Source: SP197 sp965242595 (GTDB lineage: Bacteria > Pseudomonadota > Alphaproteobacteria > SP197). From it: a stretch of 64,000 nucleotides of DNA. The translations under genes and the position numbers were made by a program. Location: positions 1,674,001 through 1,738,000 of the forward strand of contig OZ251464.1 in NCBI GenBank assembly GCA_965242595.1. The letters run 5' to 3'. Each line of letters starts with the position of its first letter. Positions within the stretch are counted from its first letter, which is position 1. The notes below the pieces were generated by a model. That model made no database searches. It was given only the letters and a program-made list of their open reading frames with translations, and was not told the DNA's origin. Below, one piece after another: positions 37,303 through 45,601 of this stretch.

Positions 37303-38157
37303 TCAGGTTCCCAGAATTCTGCTCGGGTCGAAGCGAACGATCATGTGGCGCCAGGCATCATAGCGGTCGGGTGGCAGGTTTCGAAACGGACGGTAGCGAA
37401 ACTGGTTCATCGCCCGCAGCACGGCGCCCCGCACCGCCTGTTCGAGCTCGCCGCTGGCGGCCCCGGCAACCTCGATCACCTCGGCCTCGACGACGTGGCC
37501 GTCGGGTGTCAGCACCACCTCGATGGTCACGATCAGCCGCTCGGCGCCGGCAGCGCCCGCCGGAACGCGCCATCTTTCGGCGATCTGGCGTCCGACCAGG
37601 GCGGCCAGGGTGGCGGTTTCCTCGCCCGAAAGGGCCGCCCTGGCATCGCTGGCAAGCGCCGCCTCGACATCGGCAAAGCTGGCCTGCGGCGGGGCCGGCG
37701 CCGCTTCCTCGCCGGCCCGGTCCAGCAGCAGGCTTTCCACGACTTCGGTGAATTGCGGCTCCGGTTGCGGCTCTGGCGGCGCCTCCGGGCGGGCGGTCGG
37801 CAGCGGCGGGGCCGTCACGGTTTCCGGCGTTTCCGGCACGCTTTCGGGCTTTGCCTCGGGCAACGGCGCGGGCTGTGGCGGAGGCGGGGCCGCCATGTCC
37901 TCCGGCGGTGGCGGAGGCGGTTCGGGCGGCGCGACGGCGCGCGCAGGTTCTTCCGGCACCGGTTCCGAAGCCGGCTCGGGTTCAGGTTCGGGGACCGGCT
38001 CGGGCAGAGCCACCTCGTCGGCCAGCGTCACCAGCTCCACCGTCACCGTCGGCAGCCTTTCCGGCGCCGGCTGCCACAGCTCCGGCAGGCCGACCGCCGC
38101 CAGCACCACCAGGCCGGCATGCATGACGGTCGAGGCCAGCAACGGCTTGCGAGTCAT
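37303..38157 (-). CDS. tolA: TolA-like energy-transducing protein (TonB-like C-terminus)
   Basis: 284 residues from ATG 38157; an upstream in-frame ATG at 38193 is possible. One N-terminal membrane helix, a long Pro/Glu-rich linker (PEPVPEPEPEPASEPVP) instead of the classic TolA helix, and a C-terminal TonB/TolA-type domain (IEVVLTPDGHVVEAEVIEV, AVLRAMNQFRYRPF). Position between tolR and tolB defines it. It transmits proton-motive force from TolQR to Pal and TolB. Confidence 0.87.
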   Translation of the reverse strand: MTRKPLLASTVMHAGLVVLAAVGLPELWQPAPERLPTVTVELVTLADEVALPEPVPEPEPEPASEPVPEEPARAVAPPEPPPPPPEDMAAPPPPQPAPLPEAKPESVPETPETVTAPPLPTARPEAPPEPQPEPQFTEVVESLLLDRAGEEAAPAPPQASFADVEAALASDARAALSGEETATLAALVGRQIAERWRVPAGAAGAERLIVTIEVVLTPDGHVVEAEVIEVAGAASGELEQAVRGAVLRAMNQFRYRPFRNLPPDRYDAWRHMIVRFDPSRILGT

Positions 38158-38227
38158 GGCGCCGGGCGCCCCCTGCGACCGGGGGCGCGGCACCGGGCTG
38201 CCGGCGGACGCGGCGCGGCAGGCGCCG

Positions 38228-38677
38228 TCACAGACCCTCGCCCGGGCGCTCGGCCTCCAGCGCCAGACGGTAGAAACCGGCCTCGTTGAGCGCGCCCATC
38301 ACCGCCATCACCTCGCCATAGGCAACCGTCCGGTCGCCCCGCACGAACACCCGCACATCCGGGTTGTTCCCGGCAATTGCGGCAAGACGGGGGCCGAGGG
38401 CGGCCAGCGCGACCGGGGTTTCCATCAGATAGATGGCGCCGTCGGGCCGGATCGTGATCTCGATCGGCTCGTCGGTGCCGGCCAGCTCGCCGACATCGGC
38501 TTCGGGCAGGTCCACCTCGACGCCGACGGTGAGCAGCGGCGCGGCGATCATGAAGACGATCAGCAGCACCAGCATGACATCGACCAGCGGCGTGACGTTG
38601 ATCTCGCTCATGGGCGGGCGGCGGCGGCGCGCCCGCGCGCTGCGGGTGCCGGTCTGGACCGTGAACTGGACCGCCAT
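38228..38677 (-). CDS. tolR: Tol-Pal system protein TolR (ExbD/TolR family)
   Basis: 149 residues. The sequence SEINVTPLVDVMLVLLIVFM contains the membrane helix with the essential aspartate, followed by a periplasmic domain with DLPEADVG and VRGDRTVAYGEVM. With TolQ it forms the proton-driven motor. The start overlaps the tolQ stop. Confidence 0.96.
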   Translation of the reverse strand: MAVQFTVQTGTRSARARRRRPPMSEINVTPLVDVMLVLLIVFMIAAPLLTVGVEVDLPEADVGELAGTDEPIEITIRPDGAIYLMETPVALAALGPRLAAIAGNNPDVRVFVRGDRTVAYGEVMAVMGALNEAGFYRLALEAERPGEGL

Positions 38678-39399
38678 CAGCCGCCCGTCTCGTCCAGCTG
38701 GCGCGACAGCAGCGAGTGAAACTCCGCCGCGAAGCTCTCCAGCCGGCTGCCATAGCGGTCGAGATCGCCGGAAAGCTTGTTATAGGCCACCACCGCCGGG
38801 ATGGCGGCCAGCAGACCCAGCGCCGTCGCGAACAGCGCCTCGGCGATGCCCGGCGCCACCACGGTCAGCGAGGTGTCCCTGGAAAGGGCGATCGCCGTGA
38901 AGGCGTTCATGATGCCCCACACCGTGCCGAACAGGCCCACAAAGGGGGCGGTGGAGCCGACCGTGGCGAGGAAACCCATATGGCGTTCCAGCCGATCCAT
39001 GGCGTGGCCCATGCTGACATGCATGGCCCGCTCGATGCGCTGCTGCAGGCCGGCGCGCAGGCGGTCGTCGCGGATCATCTCCCGGTGCTGCATGGCGCGG
39101 CGCAGCTCCTCCATGGCCACGGCGAAAACCGCGGCCATCGGGTGGCCCGGGTCGCGCCCGATGCTCTCGTAAAGGTCGTCCAGCGCGCCGCCCGACCAGA
39201 ACCGTTCCTCGAACGCCTCCGCCTGGCGGCGCAGGCGGCGCAGACGCAGCGCCTTGTCGAAGACGATCGCCCACGACCAGAAGGAGGCGGCCAGCAGCAA
39301 CAGCATCACCAGCTTGACGACCAGGTCGGCGCGCCAGAACAGGCTCCAGATCGACATGCTGGCCTCCGGCGCCGTGCCTGCGAGTGCGGCAATTTCCAC
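38677..39399 (-). CDS. tolQ: Tol-Pal system protein TolQ (MotA/TolQ/ExbB family)
   Basis: 240 residues from a GTG at 39399, supported by AAGGAGGG just upstream; the frame extends to 39498 inside ybgC without a site. Three membrane helices: about 20-40, 140-160 and 175-195. The motif VGSTAPFVGLFGTVWGIMNA is the family hallmark of the proton channel. Overlaps tolR. Confidence 0.96.
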   Translation of the reverse strand: MEIAALAGTAPEASMSIWSLFWRADLVVKLVMLLLLAASFWSWAIVFDKALRLRRLRRQAEAFEERFWSGGALDDLYESIGRDPGHPMAAVFAVAMEELRRAMQHREMIRDDRLRAGLQQRIERAMHVSMGHAMDRLERHMGFLATVGSTAPFVGLFGTVWGIMNAFTAIALSRDTSLTVVAPGIAEALFATALGLLAAIPAVVAYNKLSGDLDRYGSRLESFAAEFHSLLSRQLDETGG

Positions 39400-39409
39400 G
39401 ATTCCCTCC

Positions 39410-39949
39410 TTATGCCAGGGACCGGCGGCGCCCACCCGGCGCGGCAGCCGCCGTGAAAGATGCTCTGGCCCCGCGCGCGGCCCGTGTGCGGTCGCCATCG
39501 CGCCGGCCCCGGGCCAGCGGCGACAAGGCCCGGCGCAGCGCCGCGGGCAGGCGCAGGGGGCGTCCGCTCGCCGCCACCAGGGCGAGATGGACGGCCAGCC
39601 GCACCAGCGTCTCGTCGCCGCGCGTCACCGCCTGGGCCATGTCCAGGCTGGCGCCGCCGACCCGTTCGAGTTCGGTGGCGACGACAAGGGCGTCGTCGAG
39701 GCGCGCCGCCGCCCGGAAATCGACCTCCATGCGGCGCACCACGAAGCCGGCCGCGCCGTGGCGGGCCAGCGCGCCGCGAGCGAAGCCGGCCGCGCGCAGG
39801 AACTCGGTGCGCCCACGCTCGGCAAAGCGCAGATAGGAGGCGTGATAGACGATGCCGCCGGCATCGGTGTCTTCGTGATAGACGCGCAGCGCCAGCCGGT
39901 GGGCCGGCGCCCCCTCGCCGCCCGCGCCATGAAAGCCGCCCTCATTCAT
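39410..39949 (-). CDS. ybgC: Acyl-CoA thioesterase YbgC (hot-dog fold)
   Basis: 179 residues from ATG 39949; a GTG three codons upstream (39958) is an alternative, and both overlap ruvB. RVYHEDTDAGGIVYHASYL carries the catalytic aspartate, and RFAERGRTEFLR follows. The family hydrolyses acyl-CoA and is nearly always the first gene of the tol-pal cluster. The C-terminus is longer than in E. coli by about 40 low-complexity residues. Confidence 0.92.
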   Translation of the reverse strand: MNEGGFHGAGGEGAPAHRLALRVYHEDTDAGGIVYHASYLRFAERGRTEFLRAAGFARGALARHGAAGFVVRRMEVDFRAAARLDDALVVATELERVGGASLDMAQAVTRGDETLVRLAVHLALVAASGRPLRLPAALRRALSPLARGRRDGDRTRAARGARASFTAAAAPGGRRRSLA

Positions 39950-40976
39950 CGCCGCCACCGGTGAAAAGATCCGCCCGCCCGTCCGCCGGCCAGGCCAGCC
40001 CCAGATGTTCGTAGCTGGCCCGGGTGATAACGCGCCCGCGCCCGGTGCGCTGAACGAAGCCCTGCTGGATCAGGAAGGGTTCGATGATGTCTTCGATGGC
40101 ATCGCGGTGTTCGGAAAGCGCGGCCGCCACCGTCTCCACCCCCACCGGGCCGCCGCCGTGATCGGCCGCGATACAGGCCAGATAGCGCCGGTCCATGGCA
40201 TCCAGGCCGCGCTCGTCCACATCCAGGCGGGCCAGGGCGGCGTCGGCCACGGCGACATCGATCGCCGCAGCGCCTTCCACCTGGGCGATGTCGCGCACCC
40301 GCCGCAACAGGCGGATGGCGACGCGCGGCGTGCCCCGCGCCCGGCGCGCGATCTCTACCGCGCCTTCCGGCGACAGCGGCGCCGCCATGATCTGCGCGGC
40401 GCGGGCGACCACGATGGCGAGCTCCTGCGCGCTGTAGAAATCCAGCCTGAGCGGGATGCCGAAACGCTCCTCCAGCGGCCTGGTCAGCAGGCCGGAACGG
40501 GTGGTGGCGCCGACCAGCGTGAAATGCGGCAGATCGATGCGCACCGACCGCGCGGCCGGCCCCTCGCCGATGATGAGGTCGAGCTTGAAATCCTCCATGG
40601 CCGGATACAGCACCTCTTCTACGGCGGGATTGAGGCGGTGAATCTCGTCGATGAAAAGCACATCGCGCCGATCCAGGGTGGTGACCAGCGCCGCCAGGTC
40701 GCCGGCCCGGGCCACCACCGGCCCGGAGGTGGCCCGCAACCCCACCCCCAGCTCGCGGGCCACGATCTGGGCCAGCGTCGTCTTGCCCAGGCCGGGGGGG
40801 CCGTGCAGCAGCACATGGTCCATGGCTTCGCCCCGCGCCCGCGCCGCCGCCACGAAAGCGGCCAGATTGTCGCACACCCGGCGCTGGCCGATGAACTCGT
40901 CCAGCCCGCGCGGGCGCAGCGCGCCCAGGGCATCGTCGGCCGTGGCGGCGCCGTCCACCAGGCGCTCTTCCGTCAC
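39942..40976 (-). CDS. ruvB: Holliday-junction branch-migration helicase RuvB
   Basis: 344 residues, GTG start that overlaps the ruvA stop (GTGA). Walker A HGPPGLGKTT, Walker B FIDEIHRLNP, sensor ATTRSGLLTRPLEERFG and the C-terminal winged helix (PFLIQQGFVQRTGRGR). A hexameric motor that drives branch migration with RuvA. Confidence 0.97.
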   Translation of the reverse strand: MTEERLVDGAATADDALGALRPRGLDEFIGQRRVCDNLAAFVAAARARGEAMDHVLLHGPPGLGKTTLAQIVARELGVGLRATSGPVVARAGDLAALVTTLDRRDVLFIDEIHRLNPAVEEVLYPAMEDFKLDLIIGEGPAARSVRIDLPHFTLVGATTRSGLLTRPLEERFGIPLRLDFYSAQELAIVVARAAQIMAAPLSPEGAVEIARRARGTPRVAIRLLRRVRDIAQVEGAAAIDVAVADAALARLDVDERGLDAMDRRYLACIAADHGGGPVGVETVAAALSEHRDAIEDIIEPFLIQQGFVQRTGRGRVITRASYEHLGLAWPADGRADLFTGGGDE

Positions 40977-41572
40977 CGCGCCAGCTCCTGCAGCGCGGCG
41001 CGGATCAGCTGGGCGAGGTCGCCGCCGCCCTGGCGCCCGGCGGCCGCCACCGCGGCAAAGGCCTCGCTGCGGCCATAGCCCAGATTGACCAGGGCGGCGA
41101 CCGCATCCGCCTCCACACCGCCCGCCGCCGCGTCACCGTCCGCGCGCAGCGCCGCAGCGGCAGGCGCGATCTCGCCCAGCCGGTCCTTCAGTTCCCCAAC
41201 CACGCGCTGGGCCAGGCGGGAGCCGACGCCATGGGCGCGGGCGATCGCCGCCTTGTCCTGGGCCGCCACCGCCTGGGCCAGCGCGTCGGGGGCAAGCGCC
41301 GAGAGAATCGCCAGGGCGGCGCGCCCGCCGATCCCCTGGACCGTCATCAGCAGGCGGAAACAGTCGCGCTCGGCCCGGTCGATAAACCCGTAGAGCTGGA
41401 TGCGGTCGTCGCGCACAAAGGTCTCGACGAAAAGGCGCGCCTCGGCGCCGACATCGCCCATGCCGCGCAGGGTGCGGGCCGAACAGGACAGCTGATAGCC
41501 CACCCCGGCGACATCCAGAATGGCCCAGTCCTCGCCGGCGGCGGCGACGGCGCCGGTCAAAAGCCCGATCAC
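40973..41572 (-). CDS. ruvA: Holliday-junction DNA-binding protein RuvA
   Basis: 199 residues, GTG start overlapping the ruvC stop. The OB domain (MIGLLTGAVAA, VAGVGYQLSCS), two helix-hairpin-helix motifs around LMTVQGIGGRAALAIL and AHGVGSRLAQRVVGELKDRL, and the small C-terminal domain (ALVNLGYGRSEAFAAV) that contacts RuvB are all there. Confidence 0.97.
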   Translation of the reverse strand: MIGLLTGAVAAAGEDWAILDVAGVGYQLSCSARTLRGMGDVGAEARLFVETFVRDDRIQLYGFIDRAERDCFRLLMTVQGIGGRAALAILSALAPDALAQAVAAQDKAAIARAHGVGSRLAQRVVGELKDRLGEIAPAAAALRADGDAAAGGVEADAVAALVNLGYGRSEAFAAVAAAGRQGGGDLAQLIRAALQELAR

Positions 41573-42111
41573 GGCCGCGCCCCGGCGCCGGCGGCGCGCG
41601 GGCGACGGTCGGCGGCCCGAACCGCCGCCAGCCGGCTTTGCAGCCCCTGCGCGTGATGGGCGTGGCAGACCGCCACCGCCAGCGCATCGGCGGCATCGCC
41701 GCTGCCGGCACCGGCGCCGGGCAACAGGATGGCGATCATCGCCGCCACCTGGCCCTTGTCGGCCTTGCCGGTGCCCACCACGGCCTTCTTGACCAGGCGC
41801 GCCGCATATTCGCTGACCGGCAGGCCGGCCGAGGCGGCAGCCACCAGCACGGCGCCGCGCGCCATGCCGAGCTTGAGCGTGCTGGCAGGGTTGCGATTGA
41901 GGAAGGTCTCTTCCACCGCCGCCGCCGCCGGGCGATAGGCCTCCAGCACCGCCCGCACGCCCGTGCAGATGGCGGCCAGCCGCGCCGCCATGGCCTCGTC
42001 CGGCGGCGGCGAGACGACGCCGTGGGCGATATGGGAAAGCGCGTTGCCATCGACATCCACCACGCCCCAGCCGGTGTGGCGAAGCCCCGGATCCAGGCCC
42101 AGAACCCGCAT
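41569..42111 (-). CDS. ruvC: Holliday-junction resolvase RuvC
   Basis: 180 residues. The four acidic active-site residues can be placed: Asp in LGLDPGLRHTGWG, Glu in AAVEETFLN, and the Asp pair in GSGDAADALAVAVCH. Cuts four-way junctions symmetrically. It is 7 bp behind yebC. Confidence 0.97.
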   Translation of the reverse strand: MRVLGLDPGLRHTGWGVVDVDGNALSHIAHGVVSPPPDEAMAARLAAICTGVRAVLEAYRPAAAAVEETFLNRNPASTLKLGMARGAVLVAAASAGLPVSEYAARLVKKAVVGTGKADKGQVAAMIAILLPGAGAGSGDAADALAVAVCHAHHAQGLQSRLAAVRAADRRPRAAGAGARP

Positions 42112-42118
42112 CGCCGCC

Positions 42119-42868
42119 TCACGCTACCAGGCGTTCCATCACCTGGTCGGCGATGTCGAAATTGGCGGCGACCGACTGCACATCGTCGTTCTCTTCCAGG
42201 GCCTCGATCAGCTTCAGCAGCGTGGCCGCCTCCTTTTCGCCCACCGCAACCGTCGTCGCCGGCTTCCACACCAGGCCGGCTTCGCGCGGCGTGCCGAAGG
42301 CGGCGGCCAGCGCCTCGCTCAGCGGCCCGAAATCCTCCGGCGCGCAGGTGACGGTGTGGCCGTCGTCGTCGCAGGCGATATCGCTGGCGCCCGCTTCCAG
42401 CGCCGCCTCGAAAACGGCATCGGCCGCGCCGGCATCGGCGGCGAACACCGCCTGGCCCAGGCGCTCGAACATGAAGGAAACACAGCCGCTCTCGCCCAGC
42501 TTGCCGCCGAATTTGGCAAAGGCGGCGCGGACCTCCGACGCCGTGCGGTTGCGGTTGTCGGTCAGCGCCTCGACGACGATGGCCACGCCGCCGGGGCCAT
42601 AGCCCTCATAGCGCATCTCCTGGTAATCGGCGCCCTCCTCTCCGCCTGCCGCGCGGCGGATGGCCCGTTCGATGGCGTCCTTGCTCATATTGACGGCGCG
42701 GGCGGCCTGGATGGCGGCGCGCAGGCGCGGGTTGTGCTCGGGGTCCGGCGCGCCGGCTCTGGCCGCCACGGCGATCTCGCGGCCCACCTTGGTAAACTGG
42801 CGGGAGCGCCGCGCATCCTGCGCCCCCTTGCGATACATGATGTTCTTCCATTTGGAATGGCCGGCCAT
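42119..42868 (-). CDS. yebC: YebC/PmpR-family protein
   Basis: 249 residues. MAGHSKWKNIMYRKGAQDAR at the start is the family signature, then NPRLRAAIQAARAVNMSKD and YEGYGPGGVAIVVEALTDN. The family has been described both as transcription regulators and as ribosome-associated factors that ease translation of proline runs; the latter could matter here given the polyproline linkers in the autotransporters and TolA, but that link is only an inference. First gene of the 15-gene minus-strand run that ends with glmM. Confidence 0.95.
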   Translation of the reverse strand: MAGHSKWKNIMYRKGAQDARRSRQFTKVGREIAVAARAGAPDPEHNPRLRAAIQAARAVNMSKDAIERAIRRAAGGEEGADYQEMRYEGYGPGGVAIVVEALTDNRNRTASEVRAAFAKFGGKLGESGCVSFMFERLGQAVFAADAGAADAVFEAALEAGASDIACDDDGHTVTCAPEDFGPLSEALAAAFGTPREAGLVWKPATTVAVGEKEAATLLKLIEALEENDDVQSVAANFDIADQVMERLVA

Positions 42869-42967
42869 CCCCGCTCTGCCTCCCGCCTGCCCGCTCCCAG
42901 ATATCGCGTTCCGCAGGCCGCGGCAACACCATATGCAGCCCCATATGCAACCATAACGGGCCGAAGC

Positions 42968-43147
42968 TCAGGCCTTGAAGAAGGAATCGGCCGAAAGCCT
43001 GGCCGCCTCCTTGGCCGCAATCGCCGCCTCCACGCGCCCCATCTCGGCCTTCAGTTCCGTGGCATAGTCGCGCAAGGCCTCCACCGACATGGCATCCAGG
43101 TTCTTCGCCCCGGCCCGGGGCCGGCGGGCTTCCAGATCCTCATCCAT
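42968..43147 (-). CDS. Small DUF1192-family protein
   Basis: 59 residues from ATG 43147, with GAGGGAGAGG upstream. Acidic start (MDEDLEARRPR), then a helical body (MSVEALRDYATELKAEMGRV) with EAAIAAKEAAR and a conserved short end ADSFFK. This is the pattern of alphaproteobacterial DUF1192, function unknown. Divergent from trcR, 138 bp apart. Confidence 0.85.
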   Translation of the reverse strand: MDEDLEARRPRAGAKNLDAMSVEALRDYATELKAEMGRVEAAIAAKEAARLSADSFFKA

Positions 43148-43285
43148 CGTCCCCTCTCCCTCGACCGCCCTCATCCGTGCGCGGGAAGCGCCCTCGCCGC
43201 CGCGCGGTGCCGCCCGGTTGCCAGGGCGCGCCCGATTCGCTAGATAGCCGAAGCCGCCAGCGCGCGGCACAGGCAGGGAGACATC

Positions 43286-43879
43286 ATGGCACAGCTGCTG
43301 ATGCCGCAGGCAACCGCCGTGTGGCTGATCGACAACACGACGCTCACCTTCAAGCAGATCGGCGATTTCTGCGCCATACACGAACTCGAGATCCAGGGCA
43401 TCGCCGACGGCGAGGTCGCCGAGAACATCGTCGGGCAGAGCCCCATCGCCGCCGGCCAGCTGACGGACGAGGAGATCGCCCGCTGCCAGGCCGATCCGCA
43501 GGCGTCGCTGCAGCTGCTCGAACGCCACGACCTGCCCAAGGCCAGGCCGGACAAGGCCCGCTACACGCCGGTCTCCAAGCGCCATGCCAAGCCGGACGCC
43601 ATCGCCTATCTGCTCAAACGCTACTCGCAACTGGCCGATGCCCAGATCATGCGCCTGATCGGCACCACCCGCCAGACCATCGGCCGCATCCGCGACGGCA
43701 CCCATCGCGACCAGGACATCATCGACCCCAAAGACCCGGTCAAGCTCGGCCTGTGCTCGAAGAAGGAGTTCGATGCCGAAATCGCCCGGGCGGAGGCCAC
43801 CGCACGGGCGCGCGAGGCGAACCTCGCCAAGGCCAGGGCCCAGCTCGCCGCCCGCGAGGAAGAGGGCGCGGAGGCCTGA
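43286..43879 (+). CDS. trcR: Cell-cycle transcriptional regulator TrcR (DUF1013)
   Basis: 197 residues. MPQATAVWLIDNTTLTFKQI at the start, IQGIADGEVAENIVGQSP and DPKDPVKLGLCSK are the conserved blocks of DUF1013, now called TrcR in alphaproteobacteria. QIMRLIGTTRQTIGRIRDGT is helix-turn-helix-like. The C-terminus is a charged helix. Associated with cell-cycle gene expression in Caulobacter-type bacteria. Confidence 0.92.
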   Translation: MAQLLMPQATAVWLIDNTTLTFKQIGDFCAIHELEIQGIADGEVAENIVGQSPIAAGQLTDEEIARCQADPQASLQLLERHDLPKARPDKARYTPVSKRHAKPDAIAYLLKRYSQLADAQIMRLIGTTRQTIGRIRDGTHRDQDIIDPKDPVKLGLCSKKEFDAEIARAEATARAREANLAKARAQLAAREEEGAEA

Positions 43880-43885
43880 CGCCGC

Positions 43886-45601
43886 TCAGCGCCCGGGGGC
43901 GCGAAAGAGGTCGCGGCGCAGGCTGAAGATGGCGTCGGGATCGACCTCGACATGGATGACGGCCGGCCTCCCCTCGCCCAGCGCCTGGCGCAGCGCCTCG
44001 CCGGTCTCGCCAGGGGCGGTGGCCCGATAGCCGGCGGCCCCGAACAGCCGCGCGACGTCGGCAAAGGGCGGGTTCGCCAGCTCGGCGCCCAGATAGCGCC
44101 CGGCGAAGAAGTCGCGCTGATAGGCCTTTTCCGCGCCCCAGGCGCCGTTGTCGAGCACCACGGCCACCGCCGCCAGGCCGTGCTGAACGGCGCTCGCCAG
44201 CTCGATCATGGTCATGCCGAAGCCGCCATCGCCCATGATCGCCACCACCGGGCGGTCGGGCGCCGCCGCCTTTGCGCCCAGGGCCGCGGCATAGCCGAAA
44301 CCGACCAGGCCGAAATCGAGCGGCGTCAGCAGCGACGGACAGGCGGCAAAGCGCAGGCGGTCGGCGGCCTGAAGGCAGACCGCGCCGGTATCCAGCGTCA
44401 CGATGGCGCCCGGCGGCAAAGCCTCCCTGATCTCGCCCAGAGCTCGCACCGGCGCCAGCGGCCGGCCCTCCTGGCGCGCCTCGCCCGCCCGTTCCCGCTC
44501 CAGCGCCAGGCGCGCCCGGCGATAATCTGCCAGCCAGGACCGCCAGCCGCTGCCGTCGAGGCCCTCCGCCCGGCAGGCCTTGCAAAGGGCGGTGGCGGTG
44601 GCGCGGGCATCGGCGATCGCGCCCAGCGCCACCGGGAAATATCGGCCCAGCGCGCCCGCCTCGATATCGACCTGGACGATTCTGGCCCCGGCGCCGATGT
44701 AATCGCGGCTGTGAAAGGTGGAATTGAAGCCCAGCCTGGTGCCCAGGGCGAGGATGAGGTCGGCGTCGCGCGTCAGGGCGGAGGCCACCCGGTTGCCGCG
44801 CGGCCCGCCCTGGCCGGCATGCAGGGGATGGCCGGTCGCCATCACGTCGTGATGGCCGGTGGAAGAGACCACCGGCAACGCCAGCGCCTCCGCCAGCGCC
44901 GTCAGCTCCCCGCAGCCGGGCCGGGTCTTGAAGCCGCCGCCGGCCACCACGACCGGGCGCCGGGCCTGGCGCAACAGCGCCACCATGGCCGCCAGCTGGT
45001 CGGCATCCGGCGCGCCCGCCGCCAGCGGCGGGTGGCGGATGCTGGCACCCGCCGGCACGCGGGCCGTGAAAATGTCGCGAGGGATGTGCAGAACCACCGG
45101 CCCGCGCCGCCCGCTCATGGCGACGCGCAGCGCCTCGGCCAGCAGCTCTGGCAGGCGTTCGGGCGCCGGCACCGTCATGGAGCGCTTCGCGATCGGCGCG
45201 AACAGGGCCTGCTGGTCGAGCTCCTGAAATCCGTCGCGGCCCGATTGCTGGCGCGAAATGGCCCCGGCGATGGCGACCAGGGGCGAATAGGCGAGATGGG
45301 CTTCGGCGACGGCGGTGACAAGATTGGCGACGCCGGGGCCGGCCTGGGCCGCCAGCACCACGCCGGGGCCGCCGCCGATGCGGGCATAGCCATCGGCCAT
45401 ATGGCCGGCCGCGCGCTCGTCGCGGGCGCCGACATAGGCGATGCCGGAGCCCCGCAGCGCATCGTAAAGCTCCAGCATGGAGCCGCCCAGCAGCCCGAAC
45501 ACGGTGCCGACCCCGGCCTGGCGCAGCAGCTCCACCACCGCCTCGCCGGCCCCCAGCGTCGCCGCCTCTTCGCCTCGCTTCGCCACGGCCGGCGCCCTCA
45601 C
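43886..45601 (-). CDS. ThDP-dependent enzyme of the acetolactate-synthase type
   Basis: 571 residues from a GTG at 45601 that overlaps the stop of the flavoenzyme gene (GTGA). Three-domain ThDP architecture: the N-terminal Pyr domain with the cofactor-activating Glu in GARDERAAGHMADGYARI, the central domain (VVVAGGGFKTRPG), and the PP domain with GDGGFGMTMIELAS and LDNGAWG. It decarboxylates a 2-oxo acid or a related substrate; whether it makes acetolactate is uncertain because no small subunit or ilvC is near. Last gene of a three-gene catabolic operon. Confidence 0.85.
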   Translation of the reverse strand: MRAPAVAKRGEEAATLGAGEAVVELLRQAGVGTVFGLLGGSMLELYDALRGSGIAYVGARDERAAGHMADGYARIGGGPGVVLAAQAGPGVANLVTAVAEAHLAYSPLVAIAGAISRQQSGRDGFQELDQQALFAPIAKRSMTVPAPERLPELLAEALRVAMSGRRGPVVLHIPRDIFTARVPAGASIRHPPLAAGAPDADQLAAMVALLRQARRPVVVAGGGFKTRPGCGELTALAEALALPVVSSTGHHDVMATGHPLHAGQGGPRGNRVASALTRDADLILALGTRLGFNSTFHSRDYIGAGARIVQVDIEAGALGRYFPVALGAIADARATATALCKACRAEGLDGSGWRSWLADYRRARLALERERAGEARQEGRPLAPVRALGEIREALPPGAIVTLDTGAVCLQAADRLRFAACPSLLTPLDFGLVGFGYAAALGAKAAAPDRPVVAIMGDGGFGMTMIELASAVQHGLAAVAVVLDNGAWGAEKAYQRDFFAGRYLGAELANPPFADVARLFGAAGYRATAPGETGEALRQALGEGRPAVIHVEVDPDAIFSLRRDLFRAPGR